Assembly: GCA_023264995.1 (NCBI GenBank)
Contig: JAHFUR010000018.1
Location: forward strand, 1 to 64,000
DNA: 64,000 nt
DNA from: Acidimicrobiia bacterium
Lineage (GTDB): Bacteria > Actinomycetota > Acidimicrobiia > Acidimicrobiales > AC-14
Direction of reading: 5' to 3'
Below the pieces are notes generated by a model. It ran no database searches and was not told where the DNA came from. It worked only from the letters and a program-made list of their open reading frames with translations. Position 1 is the first letter of the stretch, and each line of letters opens with the position of its first letter. This document shows positions 1 through 8,642 of the stretch, one piece after another. The translations under genes were made by a program, and so were the position numbers.

Positions 1-1
1 C

Positions 2-1114
2 GCGTCGCAGATGGCCTACCCCGGCGGCACCGAGCGCCTCAACGCCCTGCTGACGACAAAGCTGGTTGTGGTGAACAAGAACGACGTGGCCGCCGCTTGG
101 GCGGGAGCGGTGTTGGCCCGGAACAACGCGGGGCCCCTGCTGGTCGTCGATGGGAAAAGCCTGACCAAGGATGCGAAGACGGAGATCGGCCGCCTCCACC
201 CCACGGGCGTGTACGTCATCGGGGACCAGAAGGCCATTCCGGACAAGCTGGTCTCCGCCATCACCGCGGCAGGGGTGACGACGGCCGCTCCGATCAGCGC
301 AACGACGACTGTGCCACCCACGACGACGACCGTCGCCGGCGCACCGACCACAGTGGCCACGACGACCACCCTGCCAACGCGAAACCAGTTCGCCGCCGGC
401 ACCGTCGTCCGACTCGAGGGAGCGACGGCCGCCGAGATCGGAAAAGCCGTCGCCGGCGCCCTTGACATCCGCTCCGACGCCGATCGCAGCAAGGGGACGC
501 CGGCAGTCGCAGCCGCGGTCGTGGTCAACCCCGACCGCCAGGACGGAGCAGCAGCGCTGGGTCTGGCCGCCGCATTGCGCTATCCGGTCCTGTTCGCGAC
601 CAAGGACGACATCCCCGCGGCCACGACCGATGCCATCAGCGCTCTGGGCATCCAGAAGACCTATGTCGTGGGAAGCGCCGCCTCCGTCGGTGACGCGGCG
701 ATGGGCAAGCTGCCGAAGGCCACGCGGTTGAGCGGAGCAGACGCTGCGGCCACAGGCATGGCCGCCGCCAAGGAGGCGGCAGCGCAGAACGTGCCGGTCA
801 ACGTCGTCTACGTCGCCGACCAGGCCCGGCCGGTCGACGCCGCCGTCGCCGCCACGATGGCCGCCCGCAAGGGCGGGCTGCTCCTCCTCAGCCCGGGCGC
901 GGGTGCAGCAGCCGCCGAGAAGCAGCTCGACGGCCTCAGCCTCACCTCAGCCGTCGATCACATCGTGGTGGTGCGCTCGAGCTCGACGTCGACTTCAGTG
1001 CCTTGGCCCCTGATCATCGTGAGCATCGTCCTGGCCATTCTGGGCATCGTTTTGCTCAGCCGTGCCGCGGGGAAGCGACAGTCGCAGCCGCCGACAACGG
1101 CAGCGTCGACCTAG
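2..1114 (+). CDS. Cell-wall-binding repeat (CWB2-like) surface protein, 5' end cut by window
   Basis: The frame is open to the window edge, and the ATG at 11 has no visible ribosome site, so the true start probably lies upstream. About 367 residues are visible. Two alpha/beta repeat blocks contain phrases such as PLLVVDG, VYVIGD and YVVGS, as in cell-wall-binding repeat 2 domains. They are joined by a Thr/Pro-rich linker at about residues 97-122. A C-terminal hydrophobic segment (about 330-350) followed by basic residues would anchor the protein in the membrane. CWB2 proteins bind cell-wall polymers non-covalently. Here the transmembrane tail suggests an outward-facing, membrane-tethered protein. 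Its ligand cannot be told from the sequence. Confidence 0.6.
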   Translation, partial: ASQMAYPGGTERLNALLTTKLVVVNKNDVAAAWAGAVLARNNAGPLLVVDGKSLTKDAKTEIGRLHPTGVYVIGDQKAIPDKLVSAITAAGVTTAAPISATTTVPPTTTTVAGAPTTVATTTTLPTRNQFAAGTVVRLEGATAAEIGKAVAGALDIRSDADRSKGTPAVAAAVVVNPDRQDGAAALGLAAALRYPVLFATKDDIPAATTDAISALGIQKTYVVGSAASVGDAAMGKLPKATRLSGADAAATGMAAAKEAAAQNVPVNVVYVADQARPVDAAVAATMAARKGGLLLLSPGAGAAAAEKQLDGLSLTSAVDHIVVVRSSSTSTSVPWPLIIVSIVLAILGIVLLSRAAGKRQSQPPTTAAST

Positions 1115-1230
1115 ACGGGCAGCCTCCCGAGGGACGGCCGAAGATGCACAGCCGGCCCCGGCAAGGAACGGCGACTTCCGGCAGCTCCGGGCTCGCGTAA
1201 CGGTCCGCCGGCCGGCGGGACTGACAAGCG

Positions 1231-2421
1231 ATGACCTCGCCATCGTTCGGCGGACTCCTCGTCGTTGCTGCCATCGCCCTCGGGGCCCCGCTGCTGGTCG
1301 GGCTGGTGCCCGCCCTGCGCGTCCCCGCGGTGGTGCTGGAGATCGTCGCCGGCATCATCGTCGGCCCCGCCGGCTTCGGCTGGGTCAAGGTCGACGTCCC
1401 GATCCAGGTGCTCTCGCTCCTCGGCCTGGCGTTCCTGCTGTTCCTGGCTGGGCTGGAGATCGACGTGGCCACGCTCCGGGGCCCGGTCCTGCGGGCCGCC
1501 GGCACCGGCTACGCCCTCACCATCGCCCTCGGCCTGGTCGTGGGCGCGGCGTTCGGCGCCGCCGGGTGGGTCAAGTCCCCGGTCCTGATCGCCATCGCCC
1601 TGTCGGCCACGTCGCTGGGCCTCGTCGTCCCGGTGCTGAAGGATGCCGGCCGGCTGGAGGCCCCGGTCGGCCAGCTCACGGTGGCGGGGGCATCGGTGGC
1701 CGATTTCGCGGCTGTCCTCCTCCTGTCGCTGCTGTTCTCCGAGACGTCGGGCGGGCCCGGGAGCAAGCTCGTCCTCCTCGGGCTCTTCGCCGTAGCGGCT
1801 GTCCTCGCCGTGGTCGCCCTCGGCCGCCTTGAACGTTCGGCCCGGCTCACCTCGGTGCTGGTCAAGCTGCAGGACACCACCGCCGAGATCCGGGTCCGCT
1901 TCGCGGTCCTGTTGCTCGTCGCGTTCGTGGCGCTGGCCTCCCGGCTCGGGCTGGAGACCATTCTGGGCGCGTTCCTGGCCGGGGCCATCCTGAACCTGGT
2001 CGACCGCGACACCATGTCCCACCCGCACTTCCGGCTGAAGCTCGAGGCCGTGGGCTACGGGTTCGTGATCCCGGTGTTCTTCGTGGCCAGCGGGCTGCGG
2101 TTCGACCTCAAGGCCCTTCTCGACAGCCCCTCGGCGATTGCCCGTGTCCCGCTGTTCCTCCTGGCCCTCCTGGTGGTGCGGGGTGTCCCGGCCGCCCTCT
2201 ATGCCCGCACCGTCGGGACGCGCCAGGCGGTGGCCGCCGGCCTGCTCCAGGCCACCTCGCTCCCGTTCCTGGTGACGGCCACCGCCATCGGGGTGACCCT
2301 GGGGGAGATCAGACCGGTCACCGCCGCCGGCCTGGTGTCGGCGGGCCTGCTGTCCGTCGTCATCTTCCCGCTGGTGGCCGTCACCCTCCTCTCCGAGCCG
2401 AAGGCCGACGAAGTACGTTGA
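1231..2421 (+). CDS. Cation/proton antiporter (Kef/NhaP-type, CPA family)
   Basis: The 396-residue protein is almost entirely hydrophobic, with about twelve predicted membrane segments, and has the layout of Na+/H+ exchanger family proteins. The LALLFLAGLEI-like stretch near residues 65-80 (FLLFLAGLEID) and the segment with LETILGAFLAGAIL near 235 are typical of Kef-type and NhaP-like transporters. No C-terminal TrkA-N regulatory domain is present; the protein ends soon after the last helix. It probably exchanges K+ or Na+ for protons across the cytoplasmic membrane. The ATG start is chosen because the protein begins directly with a membrane helix. The next gene starts 7 bases downstream, so the two are probably co-transcribed. 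Confidence 0.85.
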   Translation: MTSPSFGGLLVVAAIALGAPLLVGLVPALRVPAVVLEIVAGIIVGPAGFGWVKVDVPIQVLSLLGLAFLLFLAGLEIDVATLRGPVLRAAGTGYALTIALGLVVGAAFGAAGWVKSPVLIAIALSATSLGLVVPVLKDAGRLEAPVGQLTVAGASVADFAAVLLLSLLFSETSGGPGSKLVLLGLFAVAAVLAVVALGRLERSARLTSVLVKLQDTTAEIRVRFAVLLLVAFVALASRLGLETILGAFLAGAILNLVDRDTMSHPHFRLKLEAVGYGFVIPVFFVASGLRFDLKALLDSPSAIARVPLFLLALLVVRGVPAALYARTVGTRQAVAAGLLQATSLPFLVTATAIGVTLGEIRPVTAAGLVSAGLLSVVIFPLVAVTLLSEPKADEVR

Positions 2422-2428
2422 CGCTCCG

Positions 2429-3040
2429 ATGCTGGCCTACAAGTTCCTCGACGCCGATGGCCGGGCGCCCTTCACGGGTGTCCCCTGGGCTCCGCGCGTC
2501 TGGGTGGAAGCTCGGGGCGCCGACATGTGCCGGGACGGCGTGCACGCCTGCCTCCCGGGCGACCTTGCCCACTGGCTCACCGATGCCCTCTGGGAGGTCG
2601 AGCTCGACGGCGAGGTGAAGCGCAGCACGTACAAGGTGGTGGCCAGCCGGGGCCGGCTGCTCCGGCCGGTGGCGGGTTACGAGGTGGCGGTGCGTGAGCT
2701 GGCCGAGGTGGAGGCGTGGCGGTCACGGGACCGGGCCGTCCTGGCGCTGGGCCCCGCGGACGCCGGCAGGCGCCTGGCGGCGGTGCCGACCTTGGCCGAG
2801 GTGGCCACCGTCGGCGCCGGCGAGGACGAGGCCACCTTCGGCGGGCGGGCCGCGGTCCTGGCCTCCGATGCCGCGTACACGGCGCTGCACGGGAGCGCGG
2901 CCCAGGCGCCGTTCGTGGCCGCCTGCTCGGCCGGCCATCTGGCGGCCGGCCCGGATGGGGACCAGGCCGCATTCGACGCCGGCTACGCCGCCGAGCGCAC
3001 CTTCCAGTCGGCGTGGCTGGCGGCGCGGCTCGGGCTCTGA
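2429..3040 (+). CDS. Hypothetical protein, Ala/Arg-rich, 203 residues
   Basis: This 203-residue soluble protein has no signal peptide. The N-terminal ~75 residues (YKFLD..., CRDGVHACLP, LWEVEL) form a compact domain resembling small uncharacterised actinobacterial proteins of the DUF7666 type. The C-terminal part is Ala-rich and probably helical. The phrase CRDGVHAC contains two cysteines and a histidine and could bind a metal, but this is speculative. It starts 7 bases after the antiporter gene, and codon use matches its neighbours. Its 3' end faces the anti-sigma gene on the other strand, with a 1-base gap. No function can be assigned. Confidence 0.7.
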   Translation: MLAYKFLDADGRAPFTGVPWAPRVWVEARGADMCRDGVHACLPGDLAHWLTDALWEVELDGEVKRSTYKVVASRGRLLRPVAGYEVAVRELAEVEAWRSRDRAVLALGPADAGRRLAAVPTLAEVATVGAGEDEATFGGRAAVLASDAAYTALHGSAAQAPFVAACSAGHLAAGPDGDQAAFDAGYAAERTFQSAWLAARLGL

Positions 3041-3041
3041 G

Positions 3042-3308
3042 TCAGCCGTTCCCGCGCTGGCGGCGGAACTCCTCCAGTAGGGCGGCGCGGGCCGCCGGCG
3101 GGGGAGCCGAGGGGCCCCGACGGTCGAGCTCGGCCGCTCCTCGCAGCACGGCCCGGGTAAGGCGCAGCTGCTTGACGTACTCGACGCAGGGCGGGCAGAT
3201 GGCCATGTGCTCCTCGAACTCGAGCCGGGAGGCGTCATCCAGGGCGCCCTCCTCCCAGTCGGTGACCAGCTCCACGAACTCCTGGCAGCGCACAGCCGGT
3301 TGGCGCAT
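3042..3308 (-). CDS. Anti-sigma factor with zinc-finger (zf-HC2-like) domain
   Basis: The 88-residue cytoplasmic protein contains the HxxxCxxC signature of zinc-binding anti-sigma factors (His34, Cys38, Cys41), with Cys8 as a possible fourth ligand. There is no membrane segment, so it is the soluble, sensor-type class rather than a membrane-anchored one. It lies 5 bases downstream of an ECF sigma factor gene on the same strand. This is the usual arrangement in which the anti-sigma factor binds and inactivates its partner. By analogy with ZAS proteins, release could follow oxidation or another signal, but the stimulus is not visible in the sequence. Confidence 0.85.
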   Translation of the reverse strand: MRQPAVRCQEFVELVTDWEEGALDDASRLEFEEHMAICPPCVEYVKQLRLTRAVLRGAAELDRRGPSAPPPAARAALLEEFRRQRGNG

Positions 3309-3313
3309 CGTCG

Positions 3314-3979
3314 CTACGCCTCCACCCGCTCGCCGAGGTACTGCTCAAGGCTGGCCCGTGCCTTGCTGCGGGCGCGGTGGAGCAGCACCCGCTGGTTGCC
3401 CTGGGTGAGGTCGAGCAGGCTGCACACCTCGGCGGCGGAGAACCCCTCCACGTCCCGCAGGGTCATGACCGTGCGCTGCGCCGGCGGCAGCGCGTCGATG
3501 GCCGCCGCCAGCCGGTCGCCGGCCTCGGCGGCCAGCACGCAGGCCTCGGGGAGGTGCTCGGCCGACGGCGGCGCGCACCAGAAGCCGGCCCAGCGCCCCT
3601 CCGACCGGAACCGGTCGGGACCGATGGCCGGCGCGTCGGCATCGAGCTCGCCCTCCAGGGAGGAGAAGGGCTGGGTGCGCCGCTCGCGCTCGCCGCGGGT
3701 CTTCGCCTGGTTCACCAGGATGCGGAACATCCACGTCCGGAACGACGACCGGGCCTCGAACCGGTCGATGCCCTTGATCACGCCGAGGAACGTCTCCTGG
3801 ACGACATCCTCGGCGGCCTCGCGCGTGGCGACGTGCAGGCGGGCCACCCGCAGCATGGCGTCGTAGTGCCGGTCGATCAACGAGGCGAAGGCCACCTCGT
3901 CGCCCACGCGCAGCGCGTTGACGAGGCGGAGGTCCTCGTCATCGGGCTGGGTGTCCCAGGCTGTGCCGTTCCCGTCCAC
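3314..3979 (-). CDS. ECF-type RNA polymerase sigma-70 factor
   Basis: The 221-residue protein has sigma region 2 at about residues 30-95 (YDAMLRVARLHV, AEDVVQETFLGVI, FRTWMFRILVNQAKT) and region 4 at about 155-210 (LPPAQRTVMTLRDVEGFSAAEV, with a helix-turn-helix ending near HRARSKARA). Regions 1 and 3 are absent, as in extracytoplasmic-function sigma factors. An unusual ~50-residue Pro/Ala-rich insert separates the two domains. The start is a GTG without a strong ribosome site. The gene is followed directly by its zinc-finger anti-sigma partner, so activity is probably controlled post-translationally. The target promoters are not identifiable here. Confidence 0.9.
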   Translation of the reverse strand: MDGNGTAWDTQPDDEDLRLVNALRVGDEVAFASLIDRHYDAMLRVARLHVATREAAEDVVQETFLGVIKGIDRFEARSSFRTWMFRILVNQAKTRGERERRTQPFSSLEGELDADAPAIGPDRFRSEGRWAGFWCAPPSAEHLPEACVLAAEAGDRLAAAIDALPPAQRTVMTLRDVEGFSAAEVCSLLDLTQGNQRVLLHRARSKARASLEQYLGERVEA

Positions 3980-4024
3980 GCGGGTCGTGACGCTACCCGC
4001 CCGCCGGCCCCCGCCGCTGGGGGC

Positions 4025-5557
4025 TCAGGCCAGACGTTGGGCGATGTGCTCCCCGACCCGCAAGGCGTTGGCGATGATGGTCAGCGTCGGGTTCACGGCC
4101 GTGCTCGACACGAAGAAGCTGGAGTCGACGAGGTAGAGGTTGTCCACGTCGTGGGCCCGGCAGTCGAGGTCGAGGACGCTCGTGGCCGGGTCGGTCCCGA
4201 AGCGGGCGGTGCCGTTCTGGTGGGCGACCCCCGAGATGCCGAGCCGGCCACCGAGGTAGGTCGAGCGGTCGATGACCTCCTTCTGGCAGCGCATGGCGTC
4301 GAGAAGGGAGCGGAACTTGGCGGTCAGGCGGTCGTGGGCGGGGAGGTTGTTCGGTGTGTAGGTCAGCATGATCCGCCCGTCGGGCCCGAGCTGCACCCGG
4401 TTGTCGGGGTCCGGCAGGTCCTCGGTGGTCAGCCAGAAGTCCAGTGAGTGGGCGGCCAGGTCGGCCGGGTCCTCGGCATCGGGCGCGTCGAGGGACATGG
4501 TGAAGGCGTCGCTCTTGCCCAGCATCTGCATGGAACCGAGGGGGTAGTCCCACTCGCCGTCGCCGAAGTAATAGTCGTTGATGCCCAGCGTCTTCTCGAA
4601 GACCGTGGGGTTCGGCACCATCGAGATGGCGATGAGCGACGAGTTGTTGTGGACCATCAGGTTCCGGCCGACGAGGCCCGAGCTGTTGGCCAGCCCGTCG
4701 GGGTGCTGGTCATTGGCCGACGCCAGGAGCAGCGCCGCCGAGTTGATGGCGCCGCAGGCGACCGCCACCACGTCGGCGGTGAACTCCTCCGGCGCGCCAT
4801 CACGTTCGACGACGACCTTGCTCACCGACCGGCCGTCGGGGGTGGTCTCCAGCCGGGTGACCCGGGCGTTGGTGAGCAGGGTGACGTTGGGGTGCTGGAG
4901 GGCGGGTTCGACACAGACGACCTGGGCGTCGGCCTTGGCGTTCACCAGGCAGGCAAAGCCGTCGCAGGTCGAGCAGCGGATGCACGGGCTCTTCTCGGGG
5001 CGGGCCTCGTCGATCATGATGCCGAGCGGCAGCGGGAAGGGGTTGAGGCCGGCGCCGGCCAGGTCGTGGGCCAGCTGCTCGATCCGGGGCTCGTGGCTCA
5101 TGGCCGGGTACGGGTAGGGCCCGCTGGCCGGCGCCTCGGTGGGGTCGATGCCCCGCTCGCCGTGCACGTGGTAGAGGGCCTCGGCCTTGGCGTACCACGG
5201 CTCGAAGTCGTCGTAGGTGACCGGCCACGCCGGCGACAGGCCGTCGACGTGCTGGATGGGGCCGAAGTCACGCTCGCGCATCCGGAACAGGACGGCCCCG
5301 TACACCTTGGTGTTGCCGCCCACGTAGTAGTGCTGCTTGGGGTTGAACTCCTTGCCGTTCTGGTCAGTCCACCGGCCGGCGTTGCGGTAGCGGAGCTTGC
5401 CCCACACCGACTGGGAGTCCCAGTTCTCCTTCTCCCGGGGGTACCAGCCGCCCCGCTCGAGGAGCAGGACGCGCTTCCCCGTCCCGGCCAGGGCGTACGT
5501 CAGGGTCCCCCCGCCGGCGCCGGAGCCGATCACGATGACGTCGTAGTGCTCAGGCAC
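4025..5557 (-). CDS. GMC-family FAD-dependent oxidoreductase
   Basis: About 510 residues. The N-terminus is a Rossmann FAD-binding motif (DVIVIGSGAGGGTLTYALAG), and the C-terminal GMC_oxred_C region includes GVAHQNGTARFG and SSTAVNPTLTI, supplying the His and Asn of the active site. A Cys-rich insert (CIRCSTCDGFAC near residues 195-206) is seen in the subfamily annotated as alcohol or cholesterol-type oxidoreductases. The GTG at 5557 is chosen because a GAGGGGGG ribosome site lies just upstream; the longer frame adds a non-conserved leader. The enzyme would oxidise an alcohol group, with an unknown substrate. No signal peptide is present. It is transcribed divergently from the gene at 5676. 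Confidence 0.9.
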   Translation of the reverse strand: MPEHYDVIVIGSGAGGGTLTYALAGTGKRVLLLERGGWYPREKENWDSQSVWGKLRYRNAGRWTDQNGKEFNPKQHYYVGGNTKVYGAVLFRMRERDFGPIQHVDGLSPAWPVTYDDFEPWYAKAEALYHVHGERGIDPTEAPASGPYPYPAMSHEPRIEQLAHDLAGAGLNPFPLPLGIMIDEARPEKSPCIRCSTCDGFACLVNAKADAQVVCVEPALQHPNVTLLTNARVTRLETTPDGRSVSKVVVERDGAPEEFTADVVAVACGAINSAALLLASANDQHPDGLANSSGLVGRNLMVHNNSSLIAISMVPNPTVFEKTLGINDYYFGDGEWDYPLGSMQMLGKSDAFTMSLDAPDAEDPADLAAHSLDFWLTTEDLPDPDNRVQLGPDGRIMLTYTPNNLPAHDRLTAKFRSLLDAMRCQKEVIDRSTYLGGRLGISGVAHQNGTARFGTDPATSVLDLDCRAHDVDNLYLVDSSFFVSSTAVNPTLTIIANALRVGEHIAQRLA

Positions 5558-5675
5558 GGTCCCCCCTCGAGAATCAGTGTGTGCTCTGCGTGCTGTCTCC
5601 CGGGGGCGGGTGCCGTTACACGCGACGTCCGCCGGCCGATGTAACGCCGGGCCGGGCCCGGGAGACTGACACGCC

Positions 5676-6377
5676 ATGCTGCCCGATCTCCCCCCCACCT
5701 TCGCCGCGACACGGGAGTCGTTGCGGGCCGTGGCCTGCTACGCCATTTCGCCGGCGCGGAAGGCCCGGACCGGGCGCATCGGGTTGCGGTCCTACGGCGA
5801 CGGCATCGCCACGCCGCCCTTCGACGACGGCACCCGCTACGCCGTCCGGGGCCAGGAGCTGGTGTGTGAGCCAGACCGGGCCACGCCGATCACGACCGTG
5901 GCCGCCGCGGCCCGGTTCCTCGGTATCGAGGCCTCGCGCGACCCCGGCGTGGGTCACGACCTGCCGCCGTACGCGCCGGACGACGACCTTGCCGTCGACG
6001 CCGCGGCATCTCAGGTCCTCGGGCAGTGGTACGCCTACGGCCAGCGGGTGATCGACCGGCTGGCGGCATCGCTTCCCGCCGGCGCCTCGGCGGTCGAGGC
6101 CCAGCTGTGGCCCGAGCACTTCGACCTGGGTACGACGGTGACCATGCCCGGCCCCGGGCCTGACATCAACGTCGGGTTCTCACCGGGCGACGGGTTCCAC
6201 GGCGAGCCCTACGCCTACGTCGGCCCCCGGGACCTGACCGGCCTTACCGGACCGTTCTGGAACGCACCGTTCGGCGCCTACCTCCCTTATGGCGCTCTGG
6301 CCGCCGGCGCCGACCCCGAGGCGGTGGCCCTGGCGTTCGTCATGGAGGGCTTGGACCTGGCCGCAGGTGGCGGCTGA
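5676..6377 (+). CDS. Hypothetical protein, 233 residues
   Basis: This soluble, acidic 233-residue protein has no membrane segment or signal peptide. Conserved-looking blocks are RGLRSYGDGIATP-like near residues 35-47, QLWPEHFDLG near 147-156 and FSPGDGFHGEPYAYVGP near 170-186. Proteins with these blocks are common, uncharacterised single-copy proteins in actinomycetes. The W-P-E-H-F-D string is reminiscent of metal-binding enzymes but is not a recognised active site. The ATG start is the first in frame, and the gene is divergent from the GMC oxidoreductase. Real coding is supported by strong third-position GC bias over the whole frame. Confidence 0.75.
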   Translation: MLPDLPPTFAATRESLRAVACYAISPARKARTGRIGLRSYGDGIATPPFDDGTRYAVRGQELVCEPDRATPITTVAAAARFLGIEASRDPGVGHDLPPYAPDDDLAVDAAASQVLGQWYAYGQRVIDRLAASLPAGASAVEAQLWPEHFDLGTTVTMPGPGPDINVGFSPGDGFHGEPYAYVGPRDLTGLTGPFWNAPFGAYLPYGALAAGADPEAVALAFVMEGLDLAAGGG

Positions 6378-6392
6378 CCAGGTCCGTTCCGA

Positions 6393-6995
6393 TCAGCTCG
6401 GGGGGATGACCGCCGAGCGGTAGCGGCAGATCTGGACTCCGGTGGAGGCGGTCGTGGCCGATACCAGCTCGAACGTCCGCGCCGCACCGTCAGCCGGGAA
6501 GATGCCCTTGCCTCCGCCGAGGATGACCGGCTCGATCATCAGCATCAGCTCGTCGACCAGGCCGGCCGCGAGCAGCGTGCGGGCCAACTGGGCGCTCCCG
6601 ATGACGTTGATATCCCGGCCGGGCCGCGCCCGGAGGGCGGTGACGGCCTCAAGGAGGTCGGCGCCGGGGATGAGCGTGGTCGGCGCCCAGGTCAGGTCGG
6701 CCTCGGTGAGCGTGTTCGACACGACGTACTTCGGGATGGCGTTGATCCAATCGGCGAACGGGTCCCCGGCCCGGTCGGGCCAGGCACCCGCCATGACCTG
6801 CCAGGTGCGCCGGCCGTAGAGCAGGGCGTCGGTGTGCTCGGCGCCCTCCCCGATGGCCGCCCCCATCACCTCAGCGTCGAAGAACGGCATCGACCACCCG
6901 CCGTGGCGGAAGCCCCCGTCGGTGTCCTCCTCGGCGCCGCCCGGTGCCTGCACCACGCCGTCGAGGCTCATGAACTCACTGATCACGATCCGCAT
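6393..6995 (-). CDS. Dihydrofolate reductase family protein (RibD C-terminal-like)
   Basis: The 200-residue protein starts MRIVISEFMSLDGVVQAPGG, the typical N-terminus of stand-alone RibD C-terminal/YyaP-type reductase-fold proteins. Further blocks are LLYGRRTWQVM near residue 67, KYVVSNTL near 98, NVIGSAQLARTLLAAGLVDELML near 140-162 and PVILGGGKGIF near 167. These form the NADPH-binding Rossmann-like fold. Members are annotated as dihydrofolate-reductase-like but mostly have unknown substrates. The ATG at 6995 is chosen because homology begins there; the open frame upstream is antisense to the next gene. It is convergent with the gene ending at 6377. Confidence 0.88.
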   Translation of the reverse strand: MRIVISEFMSLDGVVQAPGGAEEDTDGGFRHGGWSMPFFDAEVMGAAIGEGAEHTDALLYGRRTWQVMAGAWPDRAGDPFADWINAIPKYVVSNTLTEADLTWAPTTLIPGADLLEAVTALRARPGRDINVIGSAQLARTLLAAGLVDELMLMIEPVILGGGKGIFPADGAARTFELVSATTASTGVQICRYRSAVIPPS

Positions 6996-7130
6996 GTGCC
7001 TCAGACGATGACACAGGACGGGGCTCATCGGCTGGCAAGGGGACGGCAAGGAGCCGGCAACCCCGTCACCGGATGCTTGGAGATGTCGAAACCACGACGC
7101 CAACAACCGGTCATGAAAGGACCCCTTGCC

Positions 7131-7709
7131 ATGAAGACTCGCATCCGCTCGTTCATCGCCCTCAGCGTCGCTGCCGCCGCCGGAGCCGCCGTGCTCGGTG
7201 CCGGGATCGCATCCGCCGACGAGACGGCCGGCTCGGCTGCCGGCGCCCCCGGCCGTACCAGCTGCATCACCCTGCTCACCGACGGCACGTCTGGCGTGGC
7301 CCAAGGCGGGTCCGACCAGCCGTCGCAGTTCACCCTCTCCGTCCAGGTAGACGGCGGCTTCCAGCTGGTCAGCCGGAGCGCGGCTGGCGTCACCCAGTGG
7401 TCGGCCGACATCCCGGCCGGTTCGGCAGCATGGGGCGCGCCGCGGGTCCTCCAGGCCTGCGCCGAGAACCAGGGCCAGGAGCCGGCTTCGGTCTTCCTGC
7501 GCATCGAGACCGACGAGGACAACGAGGCGGTCGTCGCCCCGCCGGCCGACACCACCCCGGCGCCGGCGCCCGTGCCCGACATGGGCCAGGTCGTCGTCGA
7601 CCCCCAGCCCCTGCCCTCCACCGGCACGACGGTTGCCAACCTGGTCCAGAGCGTCCTCGACGACGTGGCCGCCATCGTCGCCAACGTCGCTGCCGGCCTC
7701 GGCGCCTGA
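7131..7709 (+). CDS. Small secreted protein, unknown function
   Basis: This ~192-residue exported protein has a clear signal peptide (MKTRIRSFIALSVAAAAGAA... with an ASA-type cleavage site near residue 28). The mature part has a ~110-residue beta-rich domain with two cysteines (Cys38 and about Cys109) that could form a disulphide, then a Pro-rich stretch (about 135-160) and a C-terminal amphipathic helix. The ATG at 7131 is chosen because a GAAAGG ribosome site lies 10 bases upstream; an in-frame ATG at 7113 would add six residues. A strong terminator follows immediately. No family is recognised. Confidence 0.7.
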   Translation: MKTRIRSFIALSVAAAAGAAVLGAGIASADETAGSAAGAPGRTSCITLLTDGTSGVAQGGSDQPSQFTLSVQVDGGFQLVSRSAAGVTQWSADIPAGSAAWGAPRVLQACAENQGQEPASVFLRIETDEDNEAVVAPPADTTPAPAPVPDMGQVVVDPQPLPSTGTTVANLVQSVLDDVAAIVANVAAGLGA

Positions 7710-7718
7710 GTCACCCCG

Positions 7719-7762
7719 CAAAGACCGACCGCGCCCGACCCGACGGGCGCGGTCGGTCTTTG
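7719..7762 (+). terminator. Strong hairpin terminator
   Basis: A perfect 19-bp inverted repeat (7719-7737 and 7744-7762) encloses a 6-base loop, with the A-run on the left arm and the T-run on the right arm. It lies 10 bases after the stop of the small secreted protein gene and would end its transcript before the lipoprotein gene that starts at 7820. Confidence 0.85.
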
Positions 7763-7819
7763 GCGCGCGCGTCGGGTGCTGCGAGGAACAAACGCCGGCG
7801 CCCAGTCGTCTCACTAGGC

Positions 7820-8620
7820 ATGAACTACCTGCGACCAGCCCTGTTCGGCCTCGTTGGCGCCATGGTGGCCGGAGGGTGCGGGAGCGACGCGGCACCGACC
7901 GGCGCAGTCGAGCGGCCGACCGGCGCCGGCGACGTGGTCGTGCAGGTGTTGGTCGACGGGGGCCTCCTCCGCCAGGAGGAGGCCCTGGCGATCGTGCCGA
8001 GGGCCACCGTGCTGGGGGACGGCACCGTCGTGACCCCGGCCCCGGTTCTCGCCATCTACCCGGGGCCGGCGCTCGCGCCACTGCAGTCGGCCAAGGTCGA
8101 CGCGGCCACGGTGGACGGGCTCGTGCGCCGGGCCTGGGAGCTCGGCTTGCTCGACGGCCCGCTCGAATTCGGGCAACCCGGGTTGGCCGACGCGTCGAAC
8201 ACGACGGTCACGATCGTGGCCGGCGGCCTGGCCCACCGGCAGGTGGCGTACTCCCTCGGTTTCGCGGACGAGACGGTGGGTGGAGCCAACCGGCTTGCCC
8301 TCAAGTCGTTCGTGGCCGCCGTCCAGGCGTTGACGCCGGGGAGCCAGGCGTGGGAGCCCACCGCGGTGGTGGCCCGGGTGGCAGGGGCCTACCAGCCCGA
8401 GCCGCAACTGCCCCAGACGCCGGTCCCATGGCCGATCGCCAGGGTGCCGGTGGCGTCGGGCGCCGGCGTGCCCTGCCTGGTCGTGGAGGGCGACGACCTG
8501 CGCGCGCTCCGCGTGGCACTGGCCAAGGCCAACGCCCGCACGCCGTGGGTGATCGCCGGCGTCGCCCGGTCCGTGGTGTTCGTGCCTGCCGTCCCCGGCG
8601 CGCCGACCTGCCCGGCCTAG
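7820..8620 (+). CDS. Lipoprotein, unknown function
   Basis: A 266-residue protein with an N-terminal lipoprotein signal: a hydrophobic stretch followed by a lipobox VAGGC, with Cys20 as the lipid-modified residue. The mature domain (ADVVVQVLVDGGL..., AIYPGPAL, VDGLVRRAWELGLL) resembles a class of actinobacterial lipoproteins with two alpha/beta halves and no assigned function. A C-terminal cysteine pair (CLVVEG and the terminal TCPA) may form a disulphide. The ATG at 7820 is chosen because the signal peptide begins there. It lies downstream of a strong terminator, so it probably has its own promoter. Confidence 0.8.
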   Translation: MNYLRPALFGLVGAMVAGGCGSDAAPTGAVERPTGAGDVVVQVLVDGGLLRQEEALAIVPRATVLGDGTVVTPAPVLAIYPGPALAPLQSAKVDAATVDGLVRRAWELGLLDGPLEFGQPGLADASNTTVTIVAGGLAHRQVAYSLGFADETVGGANRLALKSFVAAVQALTPGSQAWEPTAVVARVAGAYQPEPQLPQTPVPWPIARVPVASGAGVPCLVVEGDDLRALRVALAKANARTPWVIAGVARSVVFVPAVPGAPTCPA

Positions 8621-8642
8621 CCGGGCGCCGTCACCGCCGGCG

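Noticed and set aside
4448-5644. Long plus-strand frame over the GMC oxidoreductase
   Set aside because: It is antisense to a gene with clear FAD-binding and GMC motifs; the frame is open only because of GC bias.
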